Source of the DNA: Patagioenas fasciata | Taxonomy: Eukaryota; Chordata; Aves; Columbiformes; Columbidae | Assembly (NCBI RefSeq): GCF_037038585.1 | Contig: NC_092521.1 | Coordinates: forward strand, 56,767,898-56,831,897 | DNA length: 64,000 bases | Direction: 5' to 3' | Part shown: positions 19,642 through 31,719 of the stretch, one piece after another | Position numbering within the stretch: position 1 is the first letter of the stretch | Layout of the letters: each line of letters starts with the position of its first letter | Position numbers and translations under genes: made by a program | Notes under the pieces: model-generated | What the model saw: the letters and a program-made list of their open reading frames with translations, nothing else | What the model was told of the DNA's origin: nothing | The model's database searches: none

Positions 19642-22600
19642 GTAAGTCGTGCACCTGTTTCTTCTCCCTTCTCCCCGTCTTGATGGGTTTGGGGGGGCGC
19701 TGCCCCAAGAGGGCACCCCGGAACTGAGCGGTCCTCTGCGCTCCGTGGGGTGTGGGCAGGGGCCTGTCTTCCTGGATCGCCTGCAGCTGTGGGGCAAGAG
19801 GGCTTGGGCGCTTTAGTCTCTCTCTGCCCTGCTCGGGGGTCGCCCCTGGCACTTGCATGAGGGAAAGCGGAGAGGTGCTGGGCAGGCGGCTGCTGTGCCC
19901 GTGTGTGTATCGGGTGTTTTGCTGAGTGAAAGAGGGGGATTTTCAGGGGTCCTTCCCAGGCGGTCTCTTCCGTTTCCCTCGATTTCTCCTTCCTCAGCCC
20001 GTCGTTTTCTGCTCGTCAAGGGCAACATTATGTGCTGAGCTATAGGTACAGGCTTTCACTCTAAGATTAAAGTGCTATATGTCGTCTCACAAAATTTGCA
20101 GTATCTGTGCGTTGGCACTGGAATAAAAGTCTATTTTTTCACTTAGATGCCATATATATGTATACGTTTTTAATGAAAAAAAAATCTCATTTTTGCTATA
20201 TTTAAACTCCGATTAGGATTGTTTTAGGAAGTGTTTTAATCACCTTCGTACATGGTATGAAATCAATTTAAGATAACATAACCTAACCTGAGCTTACATT
20301 GGTTATTGTGGGGTAAGAGTTCCAGTGCAGGCTACGAAGTAGCAAACCATTATTTTTCCTGTTAGTGAGTCCCTTAACTGTATTACTTAAAGGTAACCTT
20401 ATCACCTTTTACTGAGGGCTGCACAGCTTGTAATGACTCTGCAGGCTGCACGGGAAGTCATTGCAGATCAGCTGACTGGCCACAGGAAATAGATTACTGC
20501 TGTTTTCTTTGTCTGGGAGTAACAGGCTGTTGAGTACCAGCCAGTTTATAATGACAGCTTCTTAAGTAATGTTAGGTTCTTTTTCACCGTGAGCTTATCA
20601 GCATCAAATTTGATATTTCCACAATTGGTGGCAGCAGAAATACCTAGAAATGGAGTTGCTTATAAATTAGAGGGAAGCAACCAAAAATTTATCGTGGTCT
20701 TCCAGTATTTGTTTCTGTAGAAGGACACGAATTCTTGAATTTCTGTGCCGTGAGATTAGGTCAGTGTCTGCCCTGATTGGTGACAACCCATGGCGATTCC
20801 TGTGAAATGAATCCAAGATGACCCTTGGCATTATAATCCATAAAAAAGAAAAAAAAAAAAAAGGAATACTACCTACTCTTGTACATAGGTCTATTTACAG
20901 GTTTATAGCTTTAAAGTGTAATATCAACATTACCATTAGGTGTCACCCGAGGGCCACCAGTCTCAGCTTTAGTGGTTTGAGTGACTTTGATCTCCTCTGT
21001 GTCAAAAAAAAAAAAAAAAAGGGGAGGAGACAAGCTTCCAAGCCTTTATTTAAGTGTACAATACGATAGGATTATTCACAGATGTGGTGGGGATGTTTTG
21101 TGGGACGGGGCCAAGGTCTGTATTAATAATCTGTTAAGAAATAGTCACCTTTGTCAAAGAATGAGCAGCTACTTTTAGAAGTCATGTTTGTCAAGGATTG
21201 TAGTAGTTTAAACTTCCACTCTTTGAATGCCATATTGTGTTGTCCATAAAACATGCTGTAATTCAGTAACTTTTCTTACTTCAGCCAGCAGTGTCAGTGG
21301 GAAATGTTGGTCAGCTGGCAGTAGATCTAGTGATTTCCACACTCAACATGACTAAAGTTGGTTATTTCTACACTGATTGCCTGGTGCCCATGGTTGGAAA
21401 TAATCCATATGCAACAGCAGAAGAAAACTCAACGGAGCTGAGTATAAATGCTGAAGGTTGGTGTTGAATGCTGAAGATATTTGCAAGCTGCATAAGGTGC
21501 AAGAGTGTCACACTTTGTTGTTGTTATGTTTTGCATACATGAACAGTGTTTAAACTAAGGTCAGTAATAACTTCAGTAACTTACAGATAAGAATGTATGT
21601 ATACTTTGCAAAGAGTTACGATTGTTATTTTGGATAACCAATTTGACATATGGAACCACTAAGGAATATTGACTCTTGACCATATTACAGTGCAGCCAAA
21701 ATGATCTGCAGGTTTACGCCAAAGCAACATGAAGTGTACATGTACTTGCAGTAAACTGCTGGAATGCAAGCAGAACTTCTGGTGTAGATAGATACTTATC
21801 CGTCCTTCTGTTTGCCTTTTCCTTCTGTGGTATTTCTCCTGCTTCAAATTCTCAGGATTCTTTCCCTATATTGACTATTGCGTCTCATCTTTTTTCACCT
21901 GTCTTAAATAATGGAAATCTCCAAATGATTTGTCATAATCTTTGAAAAGCTGTATAAAGAGATTATCTGAATCATTATGAGAGGCAGAACTTAATATCTT
22001 TTTTTTCATTCAATTGTTTGAATTTATGACAAGTGAAATTAAATCCAGTGAAGACAGTGCACAAAAATATGTATTTTTAACACTCTGGATATTGTGAAGC
22101 TTTCCTGTATGAATTGATAGCTGAAAGGTTTACTATCCTCAACTTTGTAAATTGGATAAATCTGGATACTTCTAAGCCAAAATCTATTTCTTGCTTTCTT
22201 CTTACAAAACTTAATTATTTCTTCTTCTAGTGTATTCATTACCTTCAAAGAAACTTGTAGTTCTGCAGATCAGATCACCTTTTATAAAGGTATGTATGTT
22301 CATTGATTGTTCTTCCGTCACTATTCAGTTTGAATAGTTCTGCTGGAAAATAGTTTAAGTGGCCTCGGTAAATTTTAAGACATTAGAACAGACTAAACAA
22401 GCAAAACTAGAAGAACTATGCCACATTATAAAACTTGAAGAAAAAACCCCACAGATTGAAAGAGAGCAAAATATTTTTCTAATTTGTGCTATAACACCTT
22501 CTGCGGTTGATACAATTTTAGCTATAAAAACTGACTTTGTGTTTTTGTCTTTTATTGTAATAACTTAATTTTTGGTGTCATGCCAATTTAATTATTTTGT

Positions 22601-25600
22601 AGTATTCTATATTAATTTGAACCGTGTTCATTATGTAGAAAATGAAGAATTTGGAATTACTTATCAACCAGACAGTGGCTGTAATTTAAAATAAGCAGAA
22701 CACTACACCAGAAGAAAATCTATGCTGCAGTTTTTAAAAGTTCAAAACATGAAAAAATACTTTGTGTTCCTACTATCCCATCTTACTCTAAAGCTTTTTC
22801 CATTGGCATTAACAGCACACAAAACAGGTGGTACTATTGTTGTTAACATGGTCTTAATGCTAATTTTTGTCATTATACGTGTAGTTTGAAGTGAACAGCC
22901 AGAGCAGCCCTCTGCTTTTTAAAAATGTATCTGAAGCTGAAGAACAAATGGGTATGAAGAAAAATTTACACAACTGCTAAACATTCTATATAACGCCTAG
23001 TGTTGTTGGCTTTTGGCTTTTTTTAAATTGACACAATGTTTTTTTCACTTTTTAATCTGTCTTTGCATGAAGAACAAGTACAGGCCATTCTGTCAAACTC
23101 TTCTTTCTTGGGTGAAAAGCAGCAAATGTGCCAGAGTCGTTCTTCTGTCTAGCAGCCATGCATACCAGCGTGATGATGAGCAACTTTTTGGGTATGTTTG
23201 TGTCATTTAAACACCTAATTAATGTTTCTGTGCTTTTTGACTAAGTGACATATTTCCCTCTACTGAGTACTGTTCAGTAGGGTAGGGGTCTTTTGCTTTG
23301 CTGTGTCATAAAATAGGTCATAAAATACTCAATATACTATTAAAATACATTATACAGGGCTAGTCGGTGGACTTTGTTGGTTACTACTATCAAAAGTAAG
23401 CACATAATGAGCTGTAAAAAAAATTGCGCTTGGCCTGCACTGTCAGGCAACGGAGCCTCAGTTTTCTTAATTTCTTGTGGTTGTAAGCAATATCAGGGTT
23501 TAGCTGCTAACCTACAGGTCACAGATTAGATTTTTAACAATTAATTAGAATATTAGTTAGTTTCTTGCCTCTTTGTCATCATTCTGCATTTTTAAGGTTT
23601 TCTTTAATATAGGAGGTTGTCAATTAATATTTAGTGGGGAGCAACTGGAAGGTTCAGACTATATGTATTTTTATATTATCCCATTAAACAACAAACGTTA
23701 CTTGCTGAGTGAATACATCATAGTTGGCGCTTCAACAAAAATAAACACAAATCAGTATTTTTGCAAGATATCAGTTGTTATCCTCAGGCTGTATAAACCT
23801 GCAGGGCCTTAGAAATTTAGGTTCACACACATCCCAGATGTAGTTACCCATGATACTTCCATACAGTTGCAGAATGGCCAGCTAACACGGAATGAAATGA
23901 GAGGGACTGATACTTATTCAGTGCAGTCTGAGTCATAATTTGTGATGATTTAACCCCCACCCCAGCATCACAGAATAACTCTTAAAGCAGGTTCACTGAA
24001 GAGTTAGTGTAGTGGAAAAATACTTAGATTTGACTGAAGCCTGCATATATTTGTAGTGTGAGCTTTTTAAAAATAATGTATCATGGTGAAGGCCAAGTTT
24101 ACCCTAACTAGAAATTAATCACCTCCTATCTGAAGGAATAAAAAGCACTTTTATTTGTAAATCTTTTTAACAACCGTAAGCAGTTCTCCTACATATGTGC
24201 TTATGTATGTGGTACTTGCCAGTTATTTGAGCCTCTACAATGAGGGTACCTTAGTTCTGTTTGTGGCAGAAAGTTGAGTAGTTTATACTATTTTAAGGCC
24301 ACAATCTACTTTTTAAATTTTATTTGAGGAGGAAGGTGATGTCAGTATGATTCTTCGTTGCAGGTGTGAGGTCCTCAATGCTTGCTTCTTTCTGTCACAT
24401 GTATTCTTGATTTGTTTCTAGGACACCACTGCGCTACCTCCTTACACCTGATCTTGAGAAAGCAGTTGGAGGCCTTATGCAGCAGCTAAACTGGAAAGAA
24501 ATGGAAAAAGTAGCAGCTTACCCTGGAATAAATGATACAGAAAAAGTTCTACATATTCCTGGAGGTGGCATCACAAAACTGTTGTTTACTGAGAGGTGAG
24601 TTGCCTAAAGATAAGCACAGAAAGATAACAGAAGACTTGGTTTTAGTGCATGGGTAAAATTATATTTTAAACTGCTATGTTACAGGAAATGTCCATCTTT
24701 TTATAGAAGAGGGTTTTATAGTAATGGAACTTCTTCCACATCAATCCTGAAATTAAGAAGGGAAAATATTCTGCATCATAAGGCTAAAATATAAAAATAA
24801 AAGTGAATGGGCTAAAGCCTTTACAGTTAAGATCATTATTTATCTGGTACCTGATTTGATGTAAATCACAATTTGGAAATAGTAAAATTCCTGTACCTGT
24901 GATACTTTAACCTAAACTGTTTTCTATGACAAATAGTTGCATCATCAGTTATTAAAAAAAATTCTGAGCGCTAAGAATGAGGGAGATTTTTGTTAAAAGG
25001 TATGTGCATCAGTAGTAGTGCCAAAAGCATATCTGAGTTTCAAATTTTGGACAGTAATACTCGCTCATTATGGTAAAACTGTGTTAGCTCTGCAAAAGGT
25101 GTTTGTTTTGCAAGTGTGAGGTAGAAGATTCGCTTTTTTACCTGTTGTTTTTGACACCTGTATAAACTGTTGCATCCAACAGCAGGAGAGTTACTAATAT
25201 CATGCTTACCTTTGTACTGACTGCAGTATGGAAACAATATACAAATGCAAAAGAAAAGACCTCCTGAGACTCCAGGAAAAAAAAGTAATAGCAAGCTTAA
25301 TATCTAAATGAAAAAAACGGAATGTTGTGAGTAAAATAGTGATATGCAGCCTTCAAAACTACTGTTTGAAACATACAGAATGATAAGGAGTGATTGTATC
25401 AAATGATCAGTGTAAATTGCTCACCAGCACAAAAATGCAAACTGAGTATGTAGAAGAGGCCCTGAGTAACTCTTCCATGATCTAGGATTCATGCCTCACA
25501 GTGCAAAGAAGAAATTCAAAACTATGAAAAAGAACATGAAGTCTAAAAATGCAATCAAAGAAGTATGGAAAGAAAAAAAAATAGGCATATATATATATAT

Positions 25601-26346
25601 AATTTTTCTTTAACAAGCCATATGCAGATTGTTGTTGTTCTTAATGCATAAATATAATTGTTCTGGATTCAGAAAAGAAATATAAATGCCTGCTCATTTT
25701 TGTTGCAGCTGTTCAAAAGGAATCCAGATGGCAGTTCTTCTGAAATTCTGCTCAGAAGGGGACAACATCCCTGATGCGTTTGCACTTGTTAACTATCTTA
25801 ATGAATGGCTCCAGCTAATTAAAAGTGAAGTAAGTGCTGTTTGATCTAGAGGTCTTGCTTCCATATTTTATATCCATTGCTTTAATTTTTCTTCAATCCA
25901 GAACATAAAAAATGTTACTCAGCTGAATTCTAGAAAAGTTAAAAATGTATGGGTTGGGTTTGTTTTGGCCCTTGGTCATCAAGGATATGCCAAATTAGAG
26001 ATACATTTTGATTAAAAATCTCACTGAGAATTTCACCACCAAAAAAGCCAAACCTCAGCCTCAGTCTGATTGTTTGACAGGTGTGGGGGAAAATTGCATA
26101 AAGGTTTGATCAAGTCCAATCTTACAGTACTTTTCTCTAAAGCAACCCACAATGATACACTTGAAATGCTGCTCGTTATCTTAATGCACATGCCAGAGAT
26201 ACTATTCCATAATCATTATTTAAAACTTAAACAATTTTTCTGGTTTGTTGCAGAGCAACAATTCCACAGATACTTCTTCACAATGGAAAATACCAAGTTC
26301 TTGGCGCTTACTTTTTGGCAACGGTCTTCCACCTGCGCTCTTCTGA
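19573..26346 (+). CDS. PSMG2: PSMG2, proteasome assembly chaperone 2 (7 coding exons, complete)
   Basis: Plus-strand gene. Coding exons are 19573-19641, 21285-21456, 22231-22289, 23073-23191, 24422-24595, 25709-25829 and 26254-26346. They total 807 nt (268 residues plus stop), against about 264 in human. All junctions are GT-AG and all phases join. PSMG2 (PAC2) pairs with PSMG1 (PAC1) and holds the alpha ring during 20S proteasome assembly, preventing misassembled alpha dimers. Recognisable blocks are GFTLLMPAVSVGNVGQLAVD, YFYTDCLVPMVGNNPYAT, LLSWVKSSKCARVVLLSSSH, RYLLTPDLEK, IPGGGITKLL, EGDNIPDAFALVNYLNEWLQ and the C-terminus WRLLFGNGLPPALF. The family is a single PAC2-type domain without signal peptide or membrane segment. 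The first ATG is used because it opens the conserved N-terminus. It is divergent from CEP76 and convergent with PTPN2. A polyadenylation signal lies at 26590. Confidence 0.97.
21004..21020. repeat. Poly(A) run, 17 nt
   Basis: A run in PSMG2 intron 1. A second interrupted A tract lies near 20840-20862. Confidence 0.9.
21285..21456 (+). CDS. PSMG2: PSMG2 coding exon 2
   Basis: Acceptor CTTCAG|CCAGCA, donor GCTGAAG|GTTGGT. It encodes PAVSVGNVGQLAVDLVISTL, then NMTKVGYFYTDCLVPMVGNN, then PYATAEENSTELSINAE. Ends in phase 1. Confidence 0.96.
22231..22289 (+). CDS. PSMG2: PSMG2 coding exon 3
   Basis: Acceptor TTCTAG|TGTATT, donor ATAAAG|GTATGT. It encodes (V)YSLPSKKLVVLQIRSPFIK. 59 nt, too short for a long open frame. 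Phase 1 to 0. Confidence 0.94.
23073..23191 (+). CDS. PSMG2: PSMG2 coding exon 4
   Basis: Acceptor CATGAAG|AACAAG, donor TTTGG|GTATGT. It encodes NKYRPFCQTLLSWVKSSKCA, then RVVLLSSSHAYQRDDEQLF. A second AG six bases on (AACAAG|TACAGG) would drop Asn-Lys. The first was chosen because it gives four residues between FIK and PFC, as in human. Confidence 0.9.
24422..24595 (+). CDS. PSMG2: PSMG2 coding exon 5
   Basis: Acceptor TTTCTAG|GACACC, donor GAGAG|GTGAGT. It encodes TPLRYLLTPDLEKAVGGLMQ, then QLNWKEMEKVAAYPGINDTE, then KVLHIPGGGITKLLFTE. Phase 2 to 2. Confidence 0.95.
25709..25829 (+). CDS. PSMG2: PSMG2 coding exon 6
   Basis: Acceptor TTGCAG|CTGTTC, donor AGTGAA|GTAAGT. It encodes (S)CSKGIQMAVLLKFCSEGDN, then IPDAFALVNYLNEWLQLIKS and E. 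Ends in phase 0. Confidence 0.96.
26254..26346 (+). CDS. PSMG2: PSMG2 coding exon 7 (last)
   Basis: Acceptor TTGCAG|AGCAAC. It encodes SNNSTDTSSQWKIPSSWRLL, then FGNGLPPALF, with TGA at 26344-26346. The C-terminus matches mammalian PSMG2 almost exactly. Confidence 0.96.
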   Translation, partial: SNNSTDTSSQWKIPSSWRLLFGNGLPPALF

Positions 26347-26589
26347 TCAGTTTTGAATACTCCTGTAAGTCACATGTGCAGTCTCAGAAATCCCTTGACA
26401 AGGTGATTACATAATAATTGCCGAGCAACAGCAGCTTAATTTGTTGTGTACATAAATGCTTTATTTAAGGAAAATTGGTTTCACATGTGTGGGTAGCTAA
26501 AGAAATTAAGGTAACTTCCACAAATTGACCAAAGAAATATGTTTTGTACAGTTGTTTATTGAATAACTTTGGTTGATTTTTTTTTTTCT

Positions 26590-26595
26590 AATAAA
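26590..26595 (+). terminator. PSMG2: PSMG2 polyadenylation signal
   Basis: AATAAA about 245 bases after the PSMG2 stop. It is preceded by a T-rich stretch and followed about 30 bases on by CCCTTTTGTTTGG, which could serve as the G/T-rich downstream element. Confidence 0.75.
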
Positions 26596-26639
26596 ATATT
26601 TTTTAAAAAAACCCTTTTGTTTGGCTAAGTGTTACTGCT

Positions 26640-29600
26640 ATGGAGAAGCTCATGGTGCACGTTCTTAATGTAGCTGAGAACTCAAGATTGGTGTGCAGGC
26701 ATAGATTTTCTTATGAAGATAAAACCCTACTCTTCATGTCAACTGTGGATATTAAGTGTTTTTCAAAACCTTCCTGGTGATGTAGGCAAAGCTCAAAAGT
26801 GAGTAATTCTGTCTTTTCCGAGTGCTGTTGTGGTAGTGTTAGCTGGGGAGACTGCAAGCAATATAGCAGCCTGTTGTCTCTTCCCTGGTCTACTTCCATT
26901 GTATAATTTCCATTCTGCTTCCAAGGGCTGCGGAGGTGCTAAAACTGAAGCTTTCTAGGTAGATGAGCCTTCTTAGGCTGATTTGAGGATGAATACAGTG
27001 CTCTGAAATATAAAGGAATTAAAACATTGTCCTGATAGCAGGCAGTCTACTGTCTGTATAAGTTTAATCTGACACACTAGTTGTGTGATGAGCACAGAGA
27101 CATTTGGTAACTGTTATGAGAGTGTAACTTACTGCTGTACTTTAGTTTGGAAAGCTGAATCTGCCAAGGTGGTTGAAAACTTTTGCCTGTAAGTTCTTTG
27201 ATGACCTCTTAACTTGAAGGACACAGGCCTCTGTGAATCACAAGAGCTACTTGCCTATTATTAGGCACTGCTGAATCTGAAACAGAGTATTCATTTTCCT
27301 TGATTAGCATCTGACCTTCTAGTAGCTTCCCTGAGATGAAAACTATTTTTCAGAAAGAAGGGGATGAACACCTACCTCTGCATGACCTCAGTGTAGGTCC
27401 TTCTGCAAGATAAGTGTGGGAATGTTCCTGCATTTGTGCAGGGCTCAGATTGTTACTGCTGTAGTGACTGTAAAGCAGCAGCCCTGAAGGGTAAGTCTGT
27501 TACTACTCTGGCTTGCAAGGTCCTGAACAGCACTCATCAAAGAGCCAGCTCTTCAAACACAGCTTGCATATTGTTTGTATGAGTACAGCTATTTGGAAAC
27601 AGTTATATATGCACTGGAGATGCTTCATGAGGCTTTTTCAACTGTCATAGGATGTTGGTATGGAGGAAAAAAAAAAGGAATTGTCAACAGGCACAACCTT
27701 GTGGATTCCTCTTCAAGTACAACACCAGTGCAGCTTGGGTCGCTAACAGGAAAAGGGCAGGAGAAGGATTCCATGGGTAGGCTCAGGTGAGTCAGTGGGG
27801 AAGAGAAGCTGATACTGTTCCAAACTCAGGAAACTGGAAGGTGGTTGAACAGCAGTGAGTCCAAGCAACATTAACTCAGAGGGGGGTGACAGTGGAGAAA
27901 CCACTAGAAGGTGATGGCAGGTCGTGGATCTAAGATGGTGCAGTTCTAGTGAATTAACCAAAACATATTTTTTTTAGGAATTTCCATAGGTATCCAGACT
28001 AATAAGTGAGTCAGAGTGTGGATGTGGTCAGGGACCACAAACAAAAGGCTGCATGTGGCACAAGGGAAGTCCGATAAGCCTAAAACTGGTTGGGGAAACT
28101 AACCCCATTGAAAACTGAGACAAGGGCATAAATTGTTTTGAGGCAGAAGGAAGAAAAGAGCCTGCTTGTCGTCTTTATTCCCAGCACTTGTGCTGTGAGG
28201 CACAGGCCAGCCGCTGCCTGTCAGAAGCCGCTTTGCAGAAACTAACTGGTCTGCCACTGTCCATCAGACAGAACCTGAGGTTGCCGTTCTCTTCATGCTG
28301 GGGCAGCTGGTGGCCTGCACTAAAGAACTCTGTTCAAAGTACCAGACTTCACCACCACCAAGAGCGAGGTGGAAGGTGAGCTCCACACTGGACAACTGAA
28401 GAACCTCTCAGGCTTTACTTTTTTCCTTCCTTGGGTTCCCCTCTCCCCCATCATCCCTAATTCACTCTCTAATGGATACGTATTAAAACTTTTTAAAAGT
28501 TACGATGAGGTGTGTATATATAGCTAGAGGACCAGACAAAAGCTATGAAGGTGGTGTCACTTGCCTTGCAATATATTTCTTAAATGAGGTACTGGTTTTG
28601 GCTCTTCCAGACCTTTTAGTCTTTACTGGGACAAGGAGGTGGCTTCTACTGGGCCAGGTGGCCACCAGCTGCCACTGCAGCACAGACAGCAGCTGCCCTT
28701 CACCTCCCCTTGCCCCTGAGAGCAGGTGCAAGTGCTTCCTGCAGCTCACCGTTTCCCCTGCCCACCCTTGGGACGCACGAGCACAACTGCTGCACACACC
28801 ATCTCTGCCTACCCTTTGACATGCCAAAGCCTTGCTGCAGAGCAAGGTAACAGTTTTGTTCTCCTGTTAAGATAGCTAGCAAAAATGTAAAAAAAAAAGT
28901 ACCCTGCAACATTTCTCTGAAAAGATAGGGAAAAAAAAACAGCTAATAAAATCAAAGCTTTTTCATTTTTCTAATCCCCTGTCTTTCAGAAGTCAACTCC
29001 TCCCCTTCCTTCAGCTTTTAAAATCCATTTCACCAGTAGCAGTCAAGAATTGTGGCCTTATGTAGAAACAACAAAATAGGTGCACATTTCTGAAGTTCCT
29101 GGGCCAGTGAGGCAAGACTTCTGCTGTCACAAGGCAGCCCTCAATAAAACCCAACAGAGCTCTGGTTTTGGAACTACCCTGTCCCCTTTGCCTGTTCATC
29201 AAGTCAGCCTGACATTAACTTTACTCCAGCAGCTTAGCAAAGGGAAGTAATTTAAAAAACTTCAAGAGCAAGGACATCAACATTTTGATTAGAAGAGTCC
29301 ACTGTGTGACAAGAGACAAGGTACCTTCACCCTTCTACACCCCACAAGATAAATTAATGGCTATTATTTGCTAGTTATCCATGATAGCAGCAGGTAAAAT
29401 AATGAAGCATGTGCACATTTCCAGTACTTCATATGCTTACTTGCAATTCAGAAGACAAAAATAATGAGAACATAACTCGGAGCTGAGGCACAAATGGCTG
29501 AAAGCTGCATCCAGACGATGAAGTGGTAAAACCAGGCTCTGTTCCTGTGTTCAACAACAGGGTTTAATGCAGTGGTTTTGGCCAGGCCTCGATCTCATTA

Positions 29601-30810
29601 TAAACACTCCTAGTCTCACAGCTGAAACCAACTTGAAAATGATAGCTGAATCAAGTTGTCATGTTTTCCCCTCCAACATGGGGTAGGAACAATACTAATC
29701 ATCAAAATTAATTAAAAGATTGAGACTATTTCAAGATGGTGTCATGCACATATTTAACTCAAGTAATAGTATTAAGTACTCCTGATCCAACTTCACCTTC
29801 AAGTTAAGCACAACTCTGAACAAGTATACTTGCTTTCATGAATGAGCCTCAAAACCAAGTTAAGATTTTGGGTTGCTGCTCATTTTCGCAAAATTACCAA
29901 TTATTGTTCCCCCTCTTCCACGCTTTACTTTCAGCAACTCTTTGATTTGTACAAAAACTTGTCACAAAAATATGCGACCTACAAATTACATATAAAACCC
30001 TACCACATACCGGTTTAGACAGTCATATTGAATATAGGGGTTTTTTAATGAAATAAGGTGTATCCAAAACTGTCAGAGGATGTCAGTGAGTGCACGATTT
30101 AGATCAGCTGTTACAAGGAGGTACCAGGCTGGAAACCCTGTTAGAGTCCATCAGCAGAACTCCTTCAAGCAGCGTTCCAGGTTACCCCTCCCCAGTCCAG
30201 CTCTTCAGACTGTGTCAGGGAGAACGCTGACAACAGATGAGAGACGTGACGTAAAATATTATTCATACAACACACTGTCGTGACACAATCCAAAACCCAT
30301 TTAATTAAATACGCGGTTCACTCTGGGCACTTTGCACCTGGCCCTCAGAATCCATTAATTATTTATGACCATGGGTAGTGAGATGTCAGATTTCCCATTT
30401 TCCTCTCTTTAAAGCATTAACAACAAAACTCATTGCCTTCACAAAGTGACTCTGAACATTTTGTGCATATTTTATAGTAAACATCAAAAGGATTACCAAA
30501 CCAACCAGTCAGATTAATAAAATAATATTCTTAGTGGTGTATTACAAAAGAAATGTGCAAGAGTTCCTCCTAGCTCAAACTACAATACTTAGCATTAATG
30601 AAAATATTTGCATAAAGTACATTCTAATAATTTTGCCATTTTCCAGTTAAGACAGGATATCAAGGAAACCTTAAAGCAAAACATTTCTTTTTCTGCCAAA
30701 CAGGCTCTTAACAGTTTCTCCCTAACATAATGTGCACACAACAGCATATTGTCAATTTAAAAAAATATTTAATGCTGCCAAAAAGTATAAAAATACAATA
30801 AGAATGGCAG
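26640..30810. other. Intergenic gap between convergent PSMG2 and PTPN2
   Basis: No conserved exon, RNA gene or recognised repeat. The only unusual part is a GC-richer, low-repeat patch at about 28140-28830 with overlapping open frames on both strands of at most about 104 codons, none resembling a known protein. Both genes end toward this region. Confidence 0.5.
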
Positions 30811-30832
30811 TACAAAACAAAATATTTCCTAA

Positions 30833-30838
30833 TTTATT
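30833..30838 (-). terminator. PTPN2: Candidate polyadenylation signal of the PTPN2 TC45 transcript
   Basis: TTTATT on the plus strand (AATAAA on the minus strand) about 255 bases after the TAA of the TC45-type last exon. Distance and context are plausible. Use is inferred. Confidence 0.5.
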
Positions 30839-31090
30839 TCTCTTACATCTTTCTACATTAATACAGGCATTATAAAAAACACAAGACGGCAAATTATTTA
30901 GTTTTGCAAAGTAGCAACGCTGCTGGTGGTCTTCATGCCCTCGATGCAGTTTATGCTGTAAACAGATAACTGAGGTCTTCTTGGTACTTAACAGACCTCA
31001 CTTTTTGTTCCCGAAGAGGGGGTCATGTCTCGCTTTGCATGTCAATACTTTGCAGTTTATAGCTGCAGAATATTCACAAGTCTTGAAGGT

Positions 31091-31112
31091 TTAGGTGTCG
31101 GTCAGTCTCGGC
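31091..31112 (-). CDS. PTPN2: PTPN2 alternative last coding exon (TC45 C-terminus PRLTDT)
   Basis: On the minus strand a pyrimidine-rich tract and acceptor GTCGCAG|GCCGAG open an exon whose 22 coding bases read G, CCG AGA CTG ACC GAC ACC, TAA. Joined to an internal donor of exon 9 (AAAAAG|GTGGTT, boundary at 35652), the G completes Arg and the protein ends ...KRKRPRLTDT. That is exactly the C-terminus known for the mammalian 45-kDa nuclear isoform TC45, which lacks the hydrophobic tail. Phase, splice sites and six residues all agree, so the call is strong despite the size of the exon. Confidence 0.93.
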
Positions 31113-31648
31113 CTGCGACACACAATGCAGAAGAAAGTCACCGATTCAGTACACAGTACAGAAAAAAAAATAAGTAAGAACAGACAGCGGGTTTGCAACT
31201 CACTCTAACACCAAACAGCTTCTCATGCATTCCCTGCAGCAACTACCAACTACTGTCTGCCTGCAGCAAGCGCTCTGGGAAAGCCGCTGCTTTTCCAGAA
31301 GGTATTTCCATGTTACCGCACAAGACACACACTTGCTGGTCCCAGTCCAGCAAACCACCAGCTGGTGCATTTAACCACCAGCATGGCAGAGTCCATTCAG
31401 GCCCCAGTGGCGCTACAGAAGGCTGCACCTCCAAACTGAACATCACTTCTCAGGGCTTTGCAGGCCAACCCTGGCACACAGCAGGGAAATAAAAGTTTCT
31501 AGGCCAAGGTTTCTTGCAGTGAGGGATATCCCAACACTGGCCAGTCTGTTCTCAGGGAAGGTCAGGCTCTGCTCCGAGGAAAGCAGAAAAAGACCTTGGT
31601 ACTTAAAAGGTACTACAAGTAAAATGCTTCCAAGTTCTGCAAGCATTG

Positions 31649-31707
31649 CAGGGGGTTGGACGAGATGACCTTTGAAGGTCCCTTCCAACCCACACTATTC
31701 TATGACT
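31649..31707 (+). mobile_element. CR1 LINE 3'-end fragment
   Basis: GGGGGTTGGACGAGATGACC, then GGTCCCTTCCAACCC and ATTCTATGACTC, is the sense CR1 3' end, about 60 bases. It lies in the intron spliced out of the TC45 transcript. Confidence 0.88.
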
Positions 31708-31719
31708 CAGAAAACAGCT

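Larger units (their letters stand above)
18830..19900. promoter_or_regulatory. CpG island over CEP76 and PSMG2 starts
   Basis: CpG-dense DNA covers CEP76 exon 1, the gap between the two genes, PSMG2 exon 1 and both first-intron edges. The left border abuts a CR1 fragment. Confidence 0.85.

Noticed and set aside
22884-22950. Exon-like segment in PSMG2 intron 3 (AG before TTTGAAGTG, GT after AAATGG)
   Set aside because: 67 nt would shift the frame of exon 4 to an early stop, and human PSMG2 has no matching residues. It is at most a poison exon.
28505-28845. Overlapping frames of about 100 codons on both strands in the PSMG2-PTPN2 gap
   Set aside because: They mirror each other on opposite strands, have no family resemblance and no conserved splice sites. 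A non-coding explanation is simpler.
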